Positions 33,601 to 47,473 of a stretch of DNA of 64,000 nucleotides are shown here, in pieces. Source of the stretch: Quillaja saponaria (taxonomy: Eukaryota > Streptophyta > Magnoliopsida > Fabales > Quillajaceae); the NCBI GenBank assembly GCA_029379385.1, contig CM055607.1, forward strand, positions 11,222,001 through 11,286,000, read 5' to 3'. How positions within the stretch are numbered: the stretch's first letter is position 1; every line of letters starts with the position of its first letter. Below the pieces are notes generated by a model. It worked only from the letters and a program-made list of their open reading frames with translations, was not told the origin of the DNA and did not search any database. The translations under genes and the position numbers were made by a program.

Positions 33601-36600
33601 ACTCAGAAAACTACTATTACTATCATCAAATTACCGAGACGGAGACTTTATATGAAGCATGTCCACTATAAAGTGCCTTCTCTATGTGATTCTTCATTTC
33701 TGGATCTGTGAACAAGTTGAAAGGGAGTTTAAACACTCATAGAACTTGAATGTGTGATGTCTTATTAAATTACCAATTAAATAGAGAAATTACCCAGCTT
33801 CACTACAACACTAACAAGCCCAGGAATAAAGGAAAATAACAAAAAAAAGAGAAAGACCAATTTTACCATATAAAGCAAAAATCTAGAAAACTAATGTGAT
33901 ATATAGAATGCACATAAAGAAGTAACAGCATCCCTCAAGGAAAATTGCTGAGAGAAATGCAACGTAAGCCACCACCAACTAACAAAGATGCAGAGTATTA
34001 TTGTCTCACTAAATCAAATTAGTCAGACCCATCTGATCATTTTTAATTTGATTGCTCAAGTAAATAACACGTCTCCCTTATAGAACATGACCAGCGAGGT
34101 CCATTCCCACTAGGAACGCACATGTCTAACTTACCAATCAAAAGGGGAAAAAGAATCAACAAAATTACTTTGTTTTTTACACGCACCAGTTACACTATAC
34201 AATGTAGATGACAAAACTTGCAAATTAAAACCACAGAAGATCTATTGTATTCAGAGCTTTTGGTATGAAGAAAGGGCCGTTTAGGTTTCACACCATGTTT
34301 GTAGTTGTTAGGTGCCTTCGGTTTGGAGTACAATGTTAGAATTTCTCAGTACCACTTAGTACCCCTCAGCCTCTTCAGGAAAAGATTGTTTTCTCCACTT
34401 CTCTTTGGTGAAATATTTCAGGATACTTTCAATGATTTTGGAGAGCCGTATCATATTAGTTGATTATCAAAGCTTTTTTAAGAAAAAGAAAGCGCAAGTG
34501 TACAACAAGGACAATAAAAACTAACGAATAACTAGTATAAAAGAGGCTTTTTATCCTGCATGATGTTCAATAAAGTAGAACCCTTATACTGTCCGGAAGG
34601 ACAACACCATAAAGAAGCCAGGAAAACAAATTTATTCAAAGGAGCTAAGAAGACAAACAGTGCTCTTTGAAAGGTCCAGGCGTCTAGCATTTTGCTAAAA
34701 CCAAATACACCACCACAAAAAGAATAGCACATTTCCAAAGTAGCCTTCTATCTTTGTCCATCCAAAGACCCAACTGTAAATCAACATTTAAGAACATGTC
34801 CTTCATACACCAAAAGCAAACCCAATGCTCACTAGAGACTTCCAAATTCACCATGCAATAGAGAAATGCAAACTACACGCTCATTAGATACCCTGCTATA
34901 TTATCAGGGAATAAATCCTATTTGGACGAGTCACCAGGAGCAAATTGTTTCCCTTGATTCTATTGAGATTCTGAGAACCCTCCAAAAAAACGCTCTAACC
35001 AAAGAGGGAAAAGGAATTAGCCTTCCACGGAGGATTAGCAAGGGGAAAAGGAACTTAGAAAGACATAAGAAACTGTCAAAAAGAAAAAGGATTTGCAAGG
35101 AAAGAGTCTTGAACCAACCAAAATCCAAGCCCTTTTGTCAGAGGTACTAGAAATAGAGAAAGAAACAAGAATATTCAGGGAAACGAAATCTGAAGCCTCC
35201 TCAACATTCAAGCTTCTGAAAAGAGGAAAATTACAAGAGCCAGGTCCATAAAAAACACAGAAGTTACGAAATGGTGCATTATGAAGAGTAAAAAAGGCGT
35301 GGAAAAGTTGTATGTATTTTCATTATTTTCCTTTTTTAGTTTTTAGGAGACAATTCTTAGAAGTTCACAAAAGAATAAGGAATGAAATAGTAGTTCCAAG
35401 AATTGACCTAGAGCCCAGATAATTATGCAAGCTCTATTTGGGAACCAGACGTTAGTTTCTTTATACAGAAGGACTGCAGGTTATTTTTCTAAATTTATTT
35501 TTGGGCTCTAACAATTATGAGCCCTAACAAAACTTTGTTTATATTCATTCCTATTAACAGAACCCTATCCTAACCCTTCATCGTAAATCCCAACCTAAAA
35601 GCAACCACCAAATGTAGCAAGGTCCTCAAGATTGACTGGTTTTTTTTTTTTAGCCAGTAATCTGCAGAGGCCTCATCTGAATTTCAATTAATGCAAACCA
35701 GTGAAATAACAAAAATAGCAGAAATATACAATTGAAACTTCTGAGTCTAAATATAGTAACTCACCACAAATAATCTTTTTGTTCTCATTTGCAAAAACCT
35801 TCACAAGTTCCCCCTACAGTGGAAAAGAATGCTCTTAAGATAGCCATAACTAGAATACCCAGTACAGTATGACACAGTTTACAAAGTGTTCATTGAAAAG
35901 AAATAGATTAAGTAACTTCAGTTTTATAGTAAAAAACATTAACATAAAACTAAGACAGGAGGTTCCAAGTAACAACAATAGTTCAATCTGCAGTATTGTA
36001 TAAGAAGAAGAAAGAGGCTGATCCCATTTTAATGGAGTATGTACATTGGTAAGATTCAGCAGAAAAAAGATACTCTTAAGTTGATGTGGGGCAGAAAATA
36101 GTAAATAAAATATTTAGTGATTTTGGAGGTTATTTCTGACCACTAAAACATAACATATGTTCGTTAATGGTAGATGCAAGCCTCGTCAATTTACTGCATT
36201 CAGAACACAAAAGGAAGAAGGGGGCAACAAACAAATGCATTCAAGTACCATACCATACATAAGTGAAAAAACTACCTTGCGCTTCCTATTATCCAAAGGC
36301 TGTACTTCGATGGCAAGATATGAATCAACATCATCAGCAGAGATGAGATAATTGGGTTGCTTAGCTCCTAAATCAGTACCCAGATCTTCGTGTAAGAAAA
36401 GAAAGAAAATAGCTGAAGATAATATCATTGAGGAGGACAAGAAAAATACCCTCAATATAGTTGAGAGATCCATCTTCCAAATGTCGAACCCACTGGTAGT
36501 GACCAAAAAGAGAAGGGAAAGAAATAAAGACATACTAATTGATCTACTACTGTCATTAAAATGAATGTCTCATGATATAAGATGTTTTAAAGAATCACAA

Positions 36601-39600
36601 CATTAAAGAATAAGGCACTGGTTTGAAAATCTGAGTCTTAAGTGCACCTCAAAGTTACAACTAGTTGTTCCATTAATTGAGTACCCACAAGCCTGAAGTT
36701 CCCTTCCTGGAAAAGCTTCTCCTGAAATTTGGAGTCCCTCTATGGCTGGTAATGGATCATCATCTGCAGCTGCATATTGTGATGTATTCAATTTGAGATA
36801 GCTATAGCAGTCTGTAGACAAGAGGCTGACATCAAGATCCAATTTTTTTCTTACCCTCAGAAAATGAAGATGAAGGCTCTTCAAGAACTGGTGGTAGGAA
36901 GCGAGAATATGAGGAACTAGGATCATCAAGAGGGCTTGTGTAAGGTGTGTTCCCTGAACTCAAATTAGAAGAAGTTTCTCTGCCATTCTGGTTTCCATCT
37001 CCATCTGGATCCTGCATTTCACTGGCACTGACTGGTTCACGAAATGTGACCTGTTTGTTAGTGCTTTCTTCATTATAATGTGTGGGATGAGCATCACCAA
37101 GAGTAACGGTATGTGGGGCTGTCATATCATGGGCCAAAGAATTCCTGCTAGATAGCAAGACACTCCACTTGTAAGATCAAAGCAATAAATTTACATCCCA
37201 TAGCATGCAAATCTTGTCAGTCATCCACTATTACAATTGTTTCAGGGAACTCAAAATATTTGTATATCTCCCACTGGTTTAGCTGAAGTGAAGAGAGAAG
37301 AAAAACATTATGTAACAATTGAAAAGCCCGAGAAAGGAGCATCATGTTAATCATTTTCTGTTCTTTTTCTCTCACTTTTTTCCTGGGAAATTACTCACCA
37401 GATGTTGGATACCACCAAAATGTTACTCTCCCGAATTTTTAAAGCCAGAAACTGAGAAAAAGTCCAACATGCAGACAAAGTCCAACTGTTTTTAGCTATG
37501 CCAGGTGCAAATCCTGTTACTTCAGTGCCACTTCATTAAAGTCCCTCATACCCTTCTTTTGGCAGATGAACAAACACCTCTTGCATTGAAGAGAGAAAGG
37601 GCATAGGACCAACACCATTCGAAGGTGGGTGGCCTAATAGAGCAACTTGTCCATAAGATCAATGGTTCAAAGATCAGAAGCTTCCGACTTCAATAAATTG
37701 TTCTATATTACACAAACAAACCCCAAACTATTTAAGGCAAGTGGTGTTGAAATTTTAAACTTCACATAGCTCTATTTGTCTTCTTCCTATCAGTCTTACT
37801 TTCTTCTTCTTCTTTTTATGAATAAGATAATATCACTAGGATACCACCAAAGGAGGACGAACCCATGCGCATAAGAAAAGTACAAAAAGGCTCTTATCAG
37901 ACTAGCTCTCCAGACCGAAATTCAGCAAGAAAATAGAGTCAACGGGAAGGAGGCACAAAAGGAAAAACAGTTAACCTAGATTTGTAGAGCAGAGTGAATC
38001 ATCACCACAAATTCCTTCACCTCAGCAAACACCTAATATGCACTATGAATGTCCTATCAGCGCTTAGCTAGAAAAACAGCACAACCAATATGCAGAATGT
38101 CTCCAGAAATAACAACCACCAGGATAACTTCTAAAACGAACACAGGCAAACAACACAAATATCTAACAATTGTTAGGATCTTAAAATCTAAAATTCCATA
38201 CATAACTATCACGATAATCAGTAAATATTTGCAAAATGCAACTCTCCCTTTCTAGTTCATTCTCTCCTTAAAATTTCACCACATAAAAGGTCCACTGGAT
38301 ATTCTCACCAGAGTGAAAACCTACCCATTGTACTAAAGTAATAATCCTGGTTCAAGGAATGATGGAGTTGTTTAAGCTTAAGCTATATTTTGAATAAGTG
38401 GAAAAATTTATACACAAAATCTTCCAACTTGATGAGATCTCACATATGTAAGAGGAGTCATATTGGTTGGAAGGCTCATTTGCTTAAGTTATCGTGCATC
38501 TGAGGACAATAATACAAGTGGCAGGACCAGTTAGCATAAGAATTCAATGAAAACAGAACCCACCAATACATTCAGTTCACAGTAGCAGTCTCCATTTGAC
38601 CAGGCTCACCTGCTTGCAAGAGGTGAATACTTCTCCACGTCAACAGGATCTAAATTCTTAGCAACACCACCCAAGCCACTCTGATGGTGACTGAATAAAT
38701 CCCAATCTGTGGCTGTCTGACCATCAGTAGGAACTGATGTCTTTCCTTGAGAATATGCTGGCTGACGGACCAGTTCAAGCCCATTTTTGCTCTGAAACAA
38801 AAATGTAAGGAATTCACAGTCTTTATGGCATGCCATGAAAAAAACAGCATAGTAGGATATGAACATACTGTAGCTGTCAATGCTGCACCCATCGAGTGAG
38901 ATGGTGATTGTTGAGAAAAATTTGAGTGGTTCCAATCTGAACGCCAAGGTGCTAATTGATACTGTGATTCCTTCAGCCTGGACTGTAACCAAAGAACCAA
39001 GATAAACAATGGAAACAATTTCCCAGGATATTGCTACTATCAAAATACAGGTAAACTTGACTAGCATAAAGATCAACCAACATACACTAAGTTACAGGCA
39101 AGCACTAAGGAACGCAATATACCTCAGTAAGGAGGAGCTTCTCCTGCAAGTGCTTAAATAATACCTGCAGTAAAGCAGAAGTCACCAAGAATTTTATGCA
39201 TGTGATTACTTGGAAGACAGCATTGTCACCTTTCAACAGAATCATATACTTTATACATTCATTAGATTGGTATCGCTAACTATTAGTCAACTGCCTGATG
39301 AGAAGGGTGTGTAAACATGGAACATTTTCACACTGGTAGAAGGGAAGGAACATAAAATATTTTTTCTTTCCTTGACGTATTTTTGATTAATTTTCAATCA
39401 TGATACCTTTTAAAGGAAAAGACTTTAAACAAATAGGGAAATGAGGGTAACAAAAAAATCACATGAAAAATCACGATCTCCAGAAAATGCGAAAAGCACA
39501 CCTTCGTCTTGCAAAGATACTTCTAAATGAGCATAGTACCACATATCAAATTAATTCCAGACTAAAAAGGGTCAACAAATTACAACCACTACTATGAGAT

Positions 39601-42600
39601 CCTTCATCACCAGCACTAAGAGGGATGTAGTTAGATGCTAGGTCCGGCTGTCACAGACAAAGACAAAGACAAAGAGAAAAAGCGTCCCTGTAATAATATA
39701 GGGCATGCTCTTCAGTGCATGGAATAGATTTGTTCCAGTCCCTAAAACATTGAGTAGAACTGACCAGAAGCAAAATTTCATTGATTCTCTGAACTTTAAG
39801 AGCTTAATGTACTACTAAGTTTCTTCTGTGAAAAAAAAAAAAACATACTTCTCTATTTCTTTGCTTTACTTTCTTTATTCTTCTGTTCACTCTTATTCCT
39901 TTTTATTTTTCACATTTTTTTCAACATTCCAGGTTCATGGCAGATAGTAAGAGTTGAATTATGATAAAATTATTAACTCATATTTCATACTTATATATAT
40001 ACAATTATGTGTTAAAGACACTGTAAGAGGATAGCAGCCTTTCTATTATAGACACTTTCAAAACAATAATGGCTGACCTTGACATTGCTAACGATGGACT
40101 GTGCATCAGGAACAGGTGGCTGCAAGGAGTACTCTGCAAGAAGAGGCAGTAAAGATGAAACAAATGTTGATCTTTCTTGCTGTGCATCCTGACAGGAGAA
40201 AAATAACTCATTTTAAGTTGCATTTGTGAAATTATAGAAGGGCAAAAATTATATAGATTTAACTATTGAAACATTTTGTGCAACCTTTTATACATACATA
40301 AGTGACATAGGTCAATAAAAAAGTAAAAAAATACCTGCAGTGCGTATGTAAGACGTATATTTTCTTCAATTATGTCCTGCCTATATGATAAAGCTTTTGA
40401 AGCGGCATCAACAAGGTCCTGTTGCTGCTGATCAAAGGCCTAATAGCAAGATACCAAATAATTCTTTTCAAAATGATCCAGCAATAGAGAAAGATAAACA
40501 AAAAGGTGGGAAGGGAATTCCAAATTTGTAATAGGGACTATGAAGTGTCAACAATTTCATGCCTACCAGACGCATATAAGCAATGCGCTTTTCCAGAACA
40601 TATTTTTCATTGCGGATTTGTGCTTCCTATCAAAACAGAGACCATTAGCCACTGAAGTGAAAGAAAAATTAAAGATACAAACAGCCCTTAAATATAAAAA
40701 ATAAATACACTAACTCCCTTTCACCTTGATAGAATAATCAGCCAGACGTTTCCGTAATTGGATAATCTCTTCTTCTTGTTCCTGAATATTAACAGCAATA
40801 TCCTATAGAGAAACAGTGTATGGCTCATAAGAATATAATCTCTACCAAAGTAAAGCAACTTGCAGAATACGACTGTCCTACCTGCTTCCATAAACTGTTA
40901 GAATTATTTACTTCAGATACTGGCATTAATACTTGTCTCGAAGAAGTAAAACGTGGATCATAGTCTCCTTCCATGTGATGCCTAAGCCAAAGATACAGCC
41001 GTCTTAAATTACCCCTGACGTTGTCCTATCAGCACAATATATAATTCATCTTCAGATTCACATACCTGCTTGGAGAAATTGACCTCGTAGATGGAGAAGA
41101 GAACTGAGAGAAGCCAGCACTATCGGCAGAAGGTTGATTATCAGGATGTACCTTCAATGTACCATTTATTTTTCCACTTGTGGAGTGGATTTCCTTGTTA
41201 CTTTTGACTGCATAGTTGTTATGCTCTGATTCTTGTCGGATAACTAAAGTACGTGTTGGATCATCCACAGAAGAGTTGCCCATGCTCTTTACACTATTTT
41301 CCTGATTACCTGCCTGTGGAACTGATTGATGAGTTTTAGAAGATCCATGACCCCACTCATTCCACAGACCAACAGAATGAGATCTTCGCTCTGTTGATTC
41401 ATCTAGTTTCTGCTTCATGGGTACAATTTCCGCATGTCATAATCATACGCAGAGGACAAACCAAATCAAACTGAATTGGCCTTATAAGCATGGAAACAAG
41501 CATACTGATGGCCCTATGACTATGATAATGCAAAAAAGTTTGCAATGTACAAAGCTAGATATTTAAACCATGAAGAATCCAAATCAGTAAAATAAGTGGA
41601 TTATTAAATAATGATTTTGTGGTAGACACCTTGGACTTGCAGAAGGGAGACAAAATATCTACTGCTATCTCTCGCTCCATGCCACTACTGCATTTCTTTT
41701 AAGAATTTATCAAAATATAAATCTACTCTCCTTTGATCTCATGTTTCTGTTCTTTCTGCTACAGTTACTAAGATCTCTCATAGTTGGTCCAGCCATCCAG
41801 ATACTATCCTCCCCAAGTCTTCCAACACTATTCCTTTGGACAGACAAGCTCAGCTGATTAGAAAGTTTTCTCAAGTTTAAGGGGTGGGGAGTTTGAACAG
41901 GAGTTCTCCTCCTTATGGAAAAGCTCCTGGTAGTCCCCGACCTCCCGGTCATGGTGGCTGCCACACTATAAATGCCTAACATCTTACTCTGATAAATGGC
42001 CCAATATGAAGTGGTAGTCTTGCTGGAAATAGCTTTCTTGTGAATGTTGACTGGGTTTTAGGGATATCTTAGCATTAAAAGTAATACCATTCCATCACCA
42101 CTCACAATGCCAAAGATACTATCATTTGTCACCAGAAATTTCAGCCCCGTAATTGTTGTTCCTGCTACCACTATCAAATAGTTTCCGTAACCACAACTAG
42201 CAAAACTATATTTTCAATTTTCAACCACCAAACAAATTTTCAACACGTTGAACAGAAAGGGAAAGAGCTGTTGTGTTTTCTGTTCCCAGAATCACAAAAA
42301 TAATAAAGAAAAAGAAAACTAGCAAAAATACCGAGAAGCTATAACACAGTTAGAGCTTCAAAGTATGTTATGTGACATGTACAATGTGGCAACACATATA
42401 TCCACTAAAAGTTAATTGTTTGTGCAACCATTTCCGCTTTCAATAATTTTTACCACTAGCACAGCACCTTCCAATATTAGTTAGTCATTTCATATAGTAG
42501 TAACTGCATCACTAAAATGCTTTGCCCTGTAGCAACTGCCTCCTTGACAACTTAGGATTATGATTAAACCAAAAAAGTTTTATAAAAGTTTATGAACAAT

Positions 42601-43614
42601 AATGATATGAATTAAGAGTATTTCTTCCACGCATTATTTTTACTAAGCAGCCAGAAATGTCAAATCTTCAAGTTGCAGATATCACACTAAAATTTAACAA
42701 AGTATAATAACTGAAAATTTTCTTAAAAATTAATGGAACAAAACCTAGAAAGTAAAAGACACATGTAAATACATAGAGTAGAGGCAAGAAATATTTTTAG
42801 CAGATACAACTACTACACTTACATAATTGTCCAACTGTTGATTTTTTTTCTGAAGTTCAAACCTCAGCCTATTATTCTCCTCCACCTGCAAAGAGTTACA
42901 TAATATAAATCTTAGCATCCTAAAAGGAAAAAAATAAAATGCATGCCCTTAATTCATAACAACCAAAATTTATGTACAGTGAAGTTTAAACATCAAAAGT
43001 TTTTAAAATGAATAAAGACTAAAACCTGACCAATCTATCATTAAATAACTATTAAAATCGTGCAATCAACCTTGTGTCTAATCAATATCCTTCTCTATTA
43101 GGACCTGGGTGGGAGAGATCATGGGTTTGGTCATCACTTGCAAGTCTATACACTCAGAAAACACTGCATGCAAGTTGCAGTTTAAGAACCCAACCCACAT
43201 AATTTTGTCGTTAAATGCAGGATATGAACTTAAAAGACATGTGTCACCAGACTCAGAGTTCTAGCTTTACTGCCAAAACCAAAAGTATTCTATGGGCTAT
43301 AGCTAGACTTTTAAAAAGACTTTCAATTTAAGATTATTTTGCCTTTATTTTTCATCTACTGAATTTGCATTTCCAAAAGAAAATGTTGGTATCTTCCATC
43401 CAATGTAAGAGATAATTTAAACACTTGGACAAGCTGGAAAGGGGAGTACCTGTTGCTTAATAGTGGCCTCGGCAGCTTCAACAGCTTTCATTACCTGAAA
43501 CAAGCTGTCGTTGTTGTTGGGTGAGGAGTTGGCTTGCTCATAATGTTGGTTATGCTTGGTAACAGCCAAAGCTGATAATTTCTCAGCTAGTCTCTCATCG
43601 TAACCATTCTCCAT
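30615..43614 (-). CDS. Coiled-coil protein with C-terminal AIR9-like (A9) domain, 783 aa, 21 exons
   Basis: Exons on the minus strand: 43450-43614, 42823-42885, 41066-41409, 40882-40981, 40725-40802, 40567-40626, 40335-40439, 40078-40188, 39123-39164, 38869-38982, 38610-38791, 36855-37144, 36648-36769, 36450-36492, 36276-36367, 35765-35813, 33635-33705, 33377-33496, 33134-33234, 32839-32884 and 30615-30668. All phases agree, giving 783 residues. Residues about 225-356 are glutamate/glutamine-rich and look like coiled coil (IQEQEEEIIQLRKRL). A serine/proline-rich linker follows. From residue 552 the ISGEAFPGRELQACGYSING, FEWVRHLEDGSLNYIEG and SADDVDSYLAIEVQPLD blocks resemble the A9 repeats of the microtubule-associated protein AIR9. 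The C-terminus is basic (KGKKKKGLFFNK). A cytoskeletal role is inference only; the family is otherwise uncharacterised to me. Introns at 30669-32838, 33706-35764, 37145-38609 and 41410-42822 are long and hold no supported gene. Confidence 0.9.
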
Positions 43615-44578
43615 AATAATAAAAACCCACAAATTCCAGCAGCAAATCTATCAGCTGGGTCTTCTAATTGCAAATCAATTATCAGTTAGGGGTGAAGGGA
43701 ATAGGTTTTTATCGTCCCTCATTCATTTCTTTACTGACTACTGCAGATACCACTTCCACCACCACCACAATTACTGACCATGCATGATCACCTCCCCTTA
43801 AATATGAACAACTATATCAGCAATTCATGGAAGACAAACAAGGTAGACCAAAATCAAAGCTGGAATTTGAGCAAAACAAAGCAAGCAAAAATGAATTGGA
43901 AAACAAGAAGGAAGGAAGGCTGTCTTTTGTAATTGGGAATTAGAATCGAAGTATACAATTTTGGACTTGGAAAGTTCAAACCCTAAGAAGTAGAAGATAA
44001 AAAATATAGGAGAAAGAGTGATCAATCAATTAAGACTGTCGCCATGTCTGATGCATAGTCGAGTGCGCGTGGGTCTTGGGCAATTGCTTCGATTCGTAGA
44101 CGTTGGGAATCATACGTTGGAAAGACTTCCTTGCGTCTGTCGTATTGTTCCTAAATAAAAGGCCTCTGACTTCTTTTATATTGTTATATTATATATTGTT
44201 TTTTTTAATAATTATTCAAATAAAATGTGTGAAAGCTATGATAAATAAAGTTATTAAAAATTAACTTTTTTTATAAATAATAATAAAATTATCATTCATT
44301 ATAATAATAAATATTATCAATTTTTTATATATAAAAACTCAACAAATATATTTCAGACACTCGTTACATAAATTTTATAATATATTATTTTACAATATAT
44401 TGATGCTAGACATGATTAATATTCCATTACCATGCCCCCTTTAAGAAAATCAAAACTATCTTAATTATCATTACTATTTATATAGAGTGAAGTGCAATTT
44501 ACGCCTCCAGCTTTCTACATTTATTTTAATGATTTTTTATTTTTAAAAATATCCTTTTGATATTTTGTAATTTAATAT
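43615..44578 (-). other. 5' UTR and promoter side of the AIR9-like gene, then AT-rich DNA
   Basis: Bases up to about 44150 are of mixed composition and probably include the 5' UTR; on the minus strand a telo-box-like CTTAGGGTTTG lies at about 43976-43986. From about 44160 onward the sequence is AT-rich and holds nothing recognisable before the inverted-repeat element. Confidence 0.45.
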
Positions 44579-46215
44579 AGGTTTAATTACACTTTGGTCC
44601 CTATAAATTAATTTAGAATTCAATTTAGTATTATAAGTTTCAATTATTGCAATTAAATTATTTTAAGGTTTAATTTAATGTAATTAGGTCATCGCTATCT
44701 AAATTAATACCAACATGAGTGATGTGACTAGTAGAATATGAGGTGAACAATTACATGATATTTATAACAAATATAAATAATCAATGTGTCTCAATATATA
44801 AATTAAATTAAAAAACTAATTTTATAATTAAAGAAAATAAATTATTTAAAATTTCAAAAAATAATAAAATAAAAACACTCCCTTCTTCTCTTCCTCAGCA
44901 CCACCCCCATTTCTCCATAACCACCACTACCACCATCAACTTTCACCATACTATCCCAGCAAACAACTAAAACACACCCATAAACCATACTAGGATATGC
45001 CAAAAAAAGATCACAAGCCAACGTTACAAAAAATAATAATAATAAATTAAAATTGAAAAAAGATAAAAGATCACCAACCCTCGCATACTCGCAATCACCT
45101 TTTGCCTCCATTTTCCTTCATAGTCATCACGAGAAAAGTATGTGATTCTTCTATATTAACACAATGAAATCCATTAATGATCAATTATTCTTTACCCTAA
45201 AGCCACTTCCCCTGGTTTTTATATTGATTTCTTCAATTGTAAGTTCATATATAATGGAATCCATTAGGCCCAGCGGCACTTATATTTCCTTTCTATGTAA
45301 GAGGCCCAATAGTCAACTCTCCTATAAGTATATATAAGAGCTTATTCTTCCCTTCCCTTTCCATGATAAAATTAAAAAAAGTAAATAGATCTTGGTCTTG
45401 CAGTGGAGAGTGAGTTAAGGGCTTTCCATATCCATTTGATCTCATCTTATATATAAACAACTGGAAAAGTATTATCGTCAAATTCTTTCAAATCTGATGG
45501 TGATATTGGTTAGGACTTATGAGTGATAGGTTTTGATTATTTGATAATGGGTTGTTTGATTTTTCACAATGGTTGTAGTTGTGACAATGAGGATGAAGAT
45601 TGGTGACTATAGTGACGGAGATTGTTGGAAGGGTTTTCTTTTATTTATTATACTATTTATATATTATTATAAGAGTCAGAAGATTGTTGTGGTCTCCTAC
45701 TATATAATATATATATATATTTAAATTATTTAAAAAATAAATTCAATTAATAAAATGAATCAAATTCAATCATTTAATAATTACTAAACAATAACCTCCT
45801 CATTTTTATACTATCTTTTACCTCCACTCTCCTACTCTCTCTCTCTTACTCTCTCACTCTCTACCCTCTCAAACTCTTTTAATATATAAATATTTTTTAA
45901 TAAAATTAAATTAAGGTACAATATACATAACGCATGTATATACATAAAGGTTACTAATTATTATAATATATTTTTTTTATACATTTTTTCTACTATAATG
46001 GTTTGGGCATCTAGCAATATGTTTACCACATATTGGATACGGTGGAAATCGTCTGTCTATGTTAGCTTAATTGGGATTAATTGAACAATAGATGACGGCA
46101 AGGACCCCATTGTATTAAATTGAAACTGGTGGGGACTTAATTGCAGTACTTAAAATTTAAGAGACTAAATTGAACTTCAAATTAAATTATAAGGACCAAA
46201 AGTACAATTAAGCTT
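44579..46215. mobile_element. Mutator-like element with long terminal inverted repeats, about 1.64 kb
   Basis: The left end (AGGTTTAATTACACTTTGGTCC) and the inverse of the right end (AAGCTTAATTGTACTTTTGGTCC) begin inverted repeats that stay alignable for about 150 bp (44579-44740 against 46040-46215). Flanks GTAATTTAATAT (44567-44578) and GTAATGTAATAT (46216-46227) match at 11 of 12 positions, covering a 9-bp or longer target duplication as made by Mutator-type transposases. The interior has TA-rich stretches, a CT-rich tract (about 45825-45880) and only short frames, so it is non-autonomous. Confidence 0.75.
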
Positions 46216-46227
46216 GTAATGTAATAT

Positions 46228-47415
46228 ATTTAAAATTTATAGTATTTATTATAACATTTTACCATAATTTTAGTACTATTTAACTTATAAATTATTATTT
46301 TAATTTTCAAAAATCTATTTTTATTTTATTCCATCTTAACAAATATTCCAAAAAAGATAAGTTAGAAAACACTTATTTTAATTACTCATATAATATGACT
46401 AATTTCAATTTACTCACTAATTTATAAATTTTGAACTTTTGAGCTATTATTTCATCTTCATTTGATATTGTTATAAAGTAATTTAAAAAAAAAAATTATT
46501 ATAAACAATGGTTTGATGTAATGGTAAGTGAGCTACACTTCTAAGGTGAAAACATAAATTTGAATTTTGGAACATGCAATTGTTGGAAGGGTAATGTTTG
46601 GGATAAAACCAGGAAATTAAAAAAAAAAGAAAAAAGATATAGTAACTCATAATGGCTTTAACTGTTTTATAAATAAATAATAATCTAAAAATTATAGATG
46701 AAGAAAGTCAAAATCTTATAAAATTCATGTAGATAAATCTAGATTCGCCATTGTATTTTGTCTTAATTACCTTATATAAATACTACTCTTTTAGAATTAA
46801 TCAAAGTAAATCTTTTGAGACTTTTTTTTTTTAAATGTGTTTGGCTAAAATATATCCAACTTCTTGAGTTAAATCAAAATAAATATTTTATAACATTAAA
46901 AAATAAAAAAATAACCTGTGAGTTGTTCAATTAATAAAATTTTTGACATTGTCACTAATATTTGAAATTGAATTTCACCTTTGTCTAAAATAAAGAAAGT
47001 TAAAATTTGACCTTTATGAATATAATAATAATATGAATCAATAGTAGCCAGTAGGTTAACAAAATTAAAAATTAAAAAATAAGATTTAACTGAATTAGCT
47101 ATAATAATCTTTATGATTTGTTATACAACTTTCTTTGTTTAAATTTTTAAAAAAACAAAATAAAAAAAATTACCACTAAAAAGTTATAAAAATAAATAAA
47201 TAAATAAATAAACTTTCTACTTCTAGTGAGGGGTTACGTGGTATTTTTCGCTATCATAATTCTTCTACCAATTAAGAAATTATAAACGAAACTTAGTAAT
47301 TTTAGAAGAAATGTTTTATTATAAATATAATAACAACAAAGTTGTGGGGGAGCCTTCGAGGGTTTTCTTTTGAAGGAGGTGTTTGTGAAGTCTATTTTTG
47401 GCGGCTGGTTAGACA
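46228..47415. other. AT-rich intergenic DNA upstream of CCT3
   Basis: The sequence is very AT-rich with A/T homopolymer runs and an (AAAT)n stretch near 47190-47212. No coding frame, RNA or bounded repeat was recognised. The last 200-300 bases are the probable CCT3 promoter. Confidence 0.5.
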
Positions 47416-47425
47416 TTAGGGTTTA
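47416..47425 (+). promoter_or_regulatory. Telo-box-like motif upstream of CCT3
   Basis: TTAGGGTTTA lies about 50 bp before the CCT3 start codon. Telo-boxes (AAACCCTAA) are enriched in plant promoters and leaders of translation-related genes. Only motif identity supports this. Confidence 0.45.
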
Positions 47426-47473
47426 TATTTGTGTACTCAGAAAGCTCAAAGTATCACCCAAAACGTAGAAATC

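Noticed and set aside
34540..35300. Possible retrotransposon fragment in a long intron of the AIR9-like gene
   Set aside because: Composition and short antisense frames hint at old transposon sequence, but no motif, tail or duplication could be pointed to.
36186..36533. 115-residue minus-strand frame read as a separate gene
   Set aside because: It reads through an intron between two exons of the AIR9-like gene. Only the spliced parts match the conserved domain.
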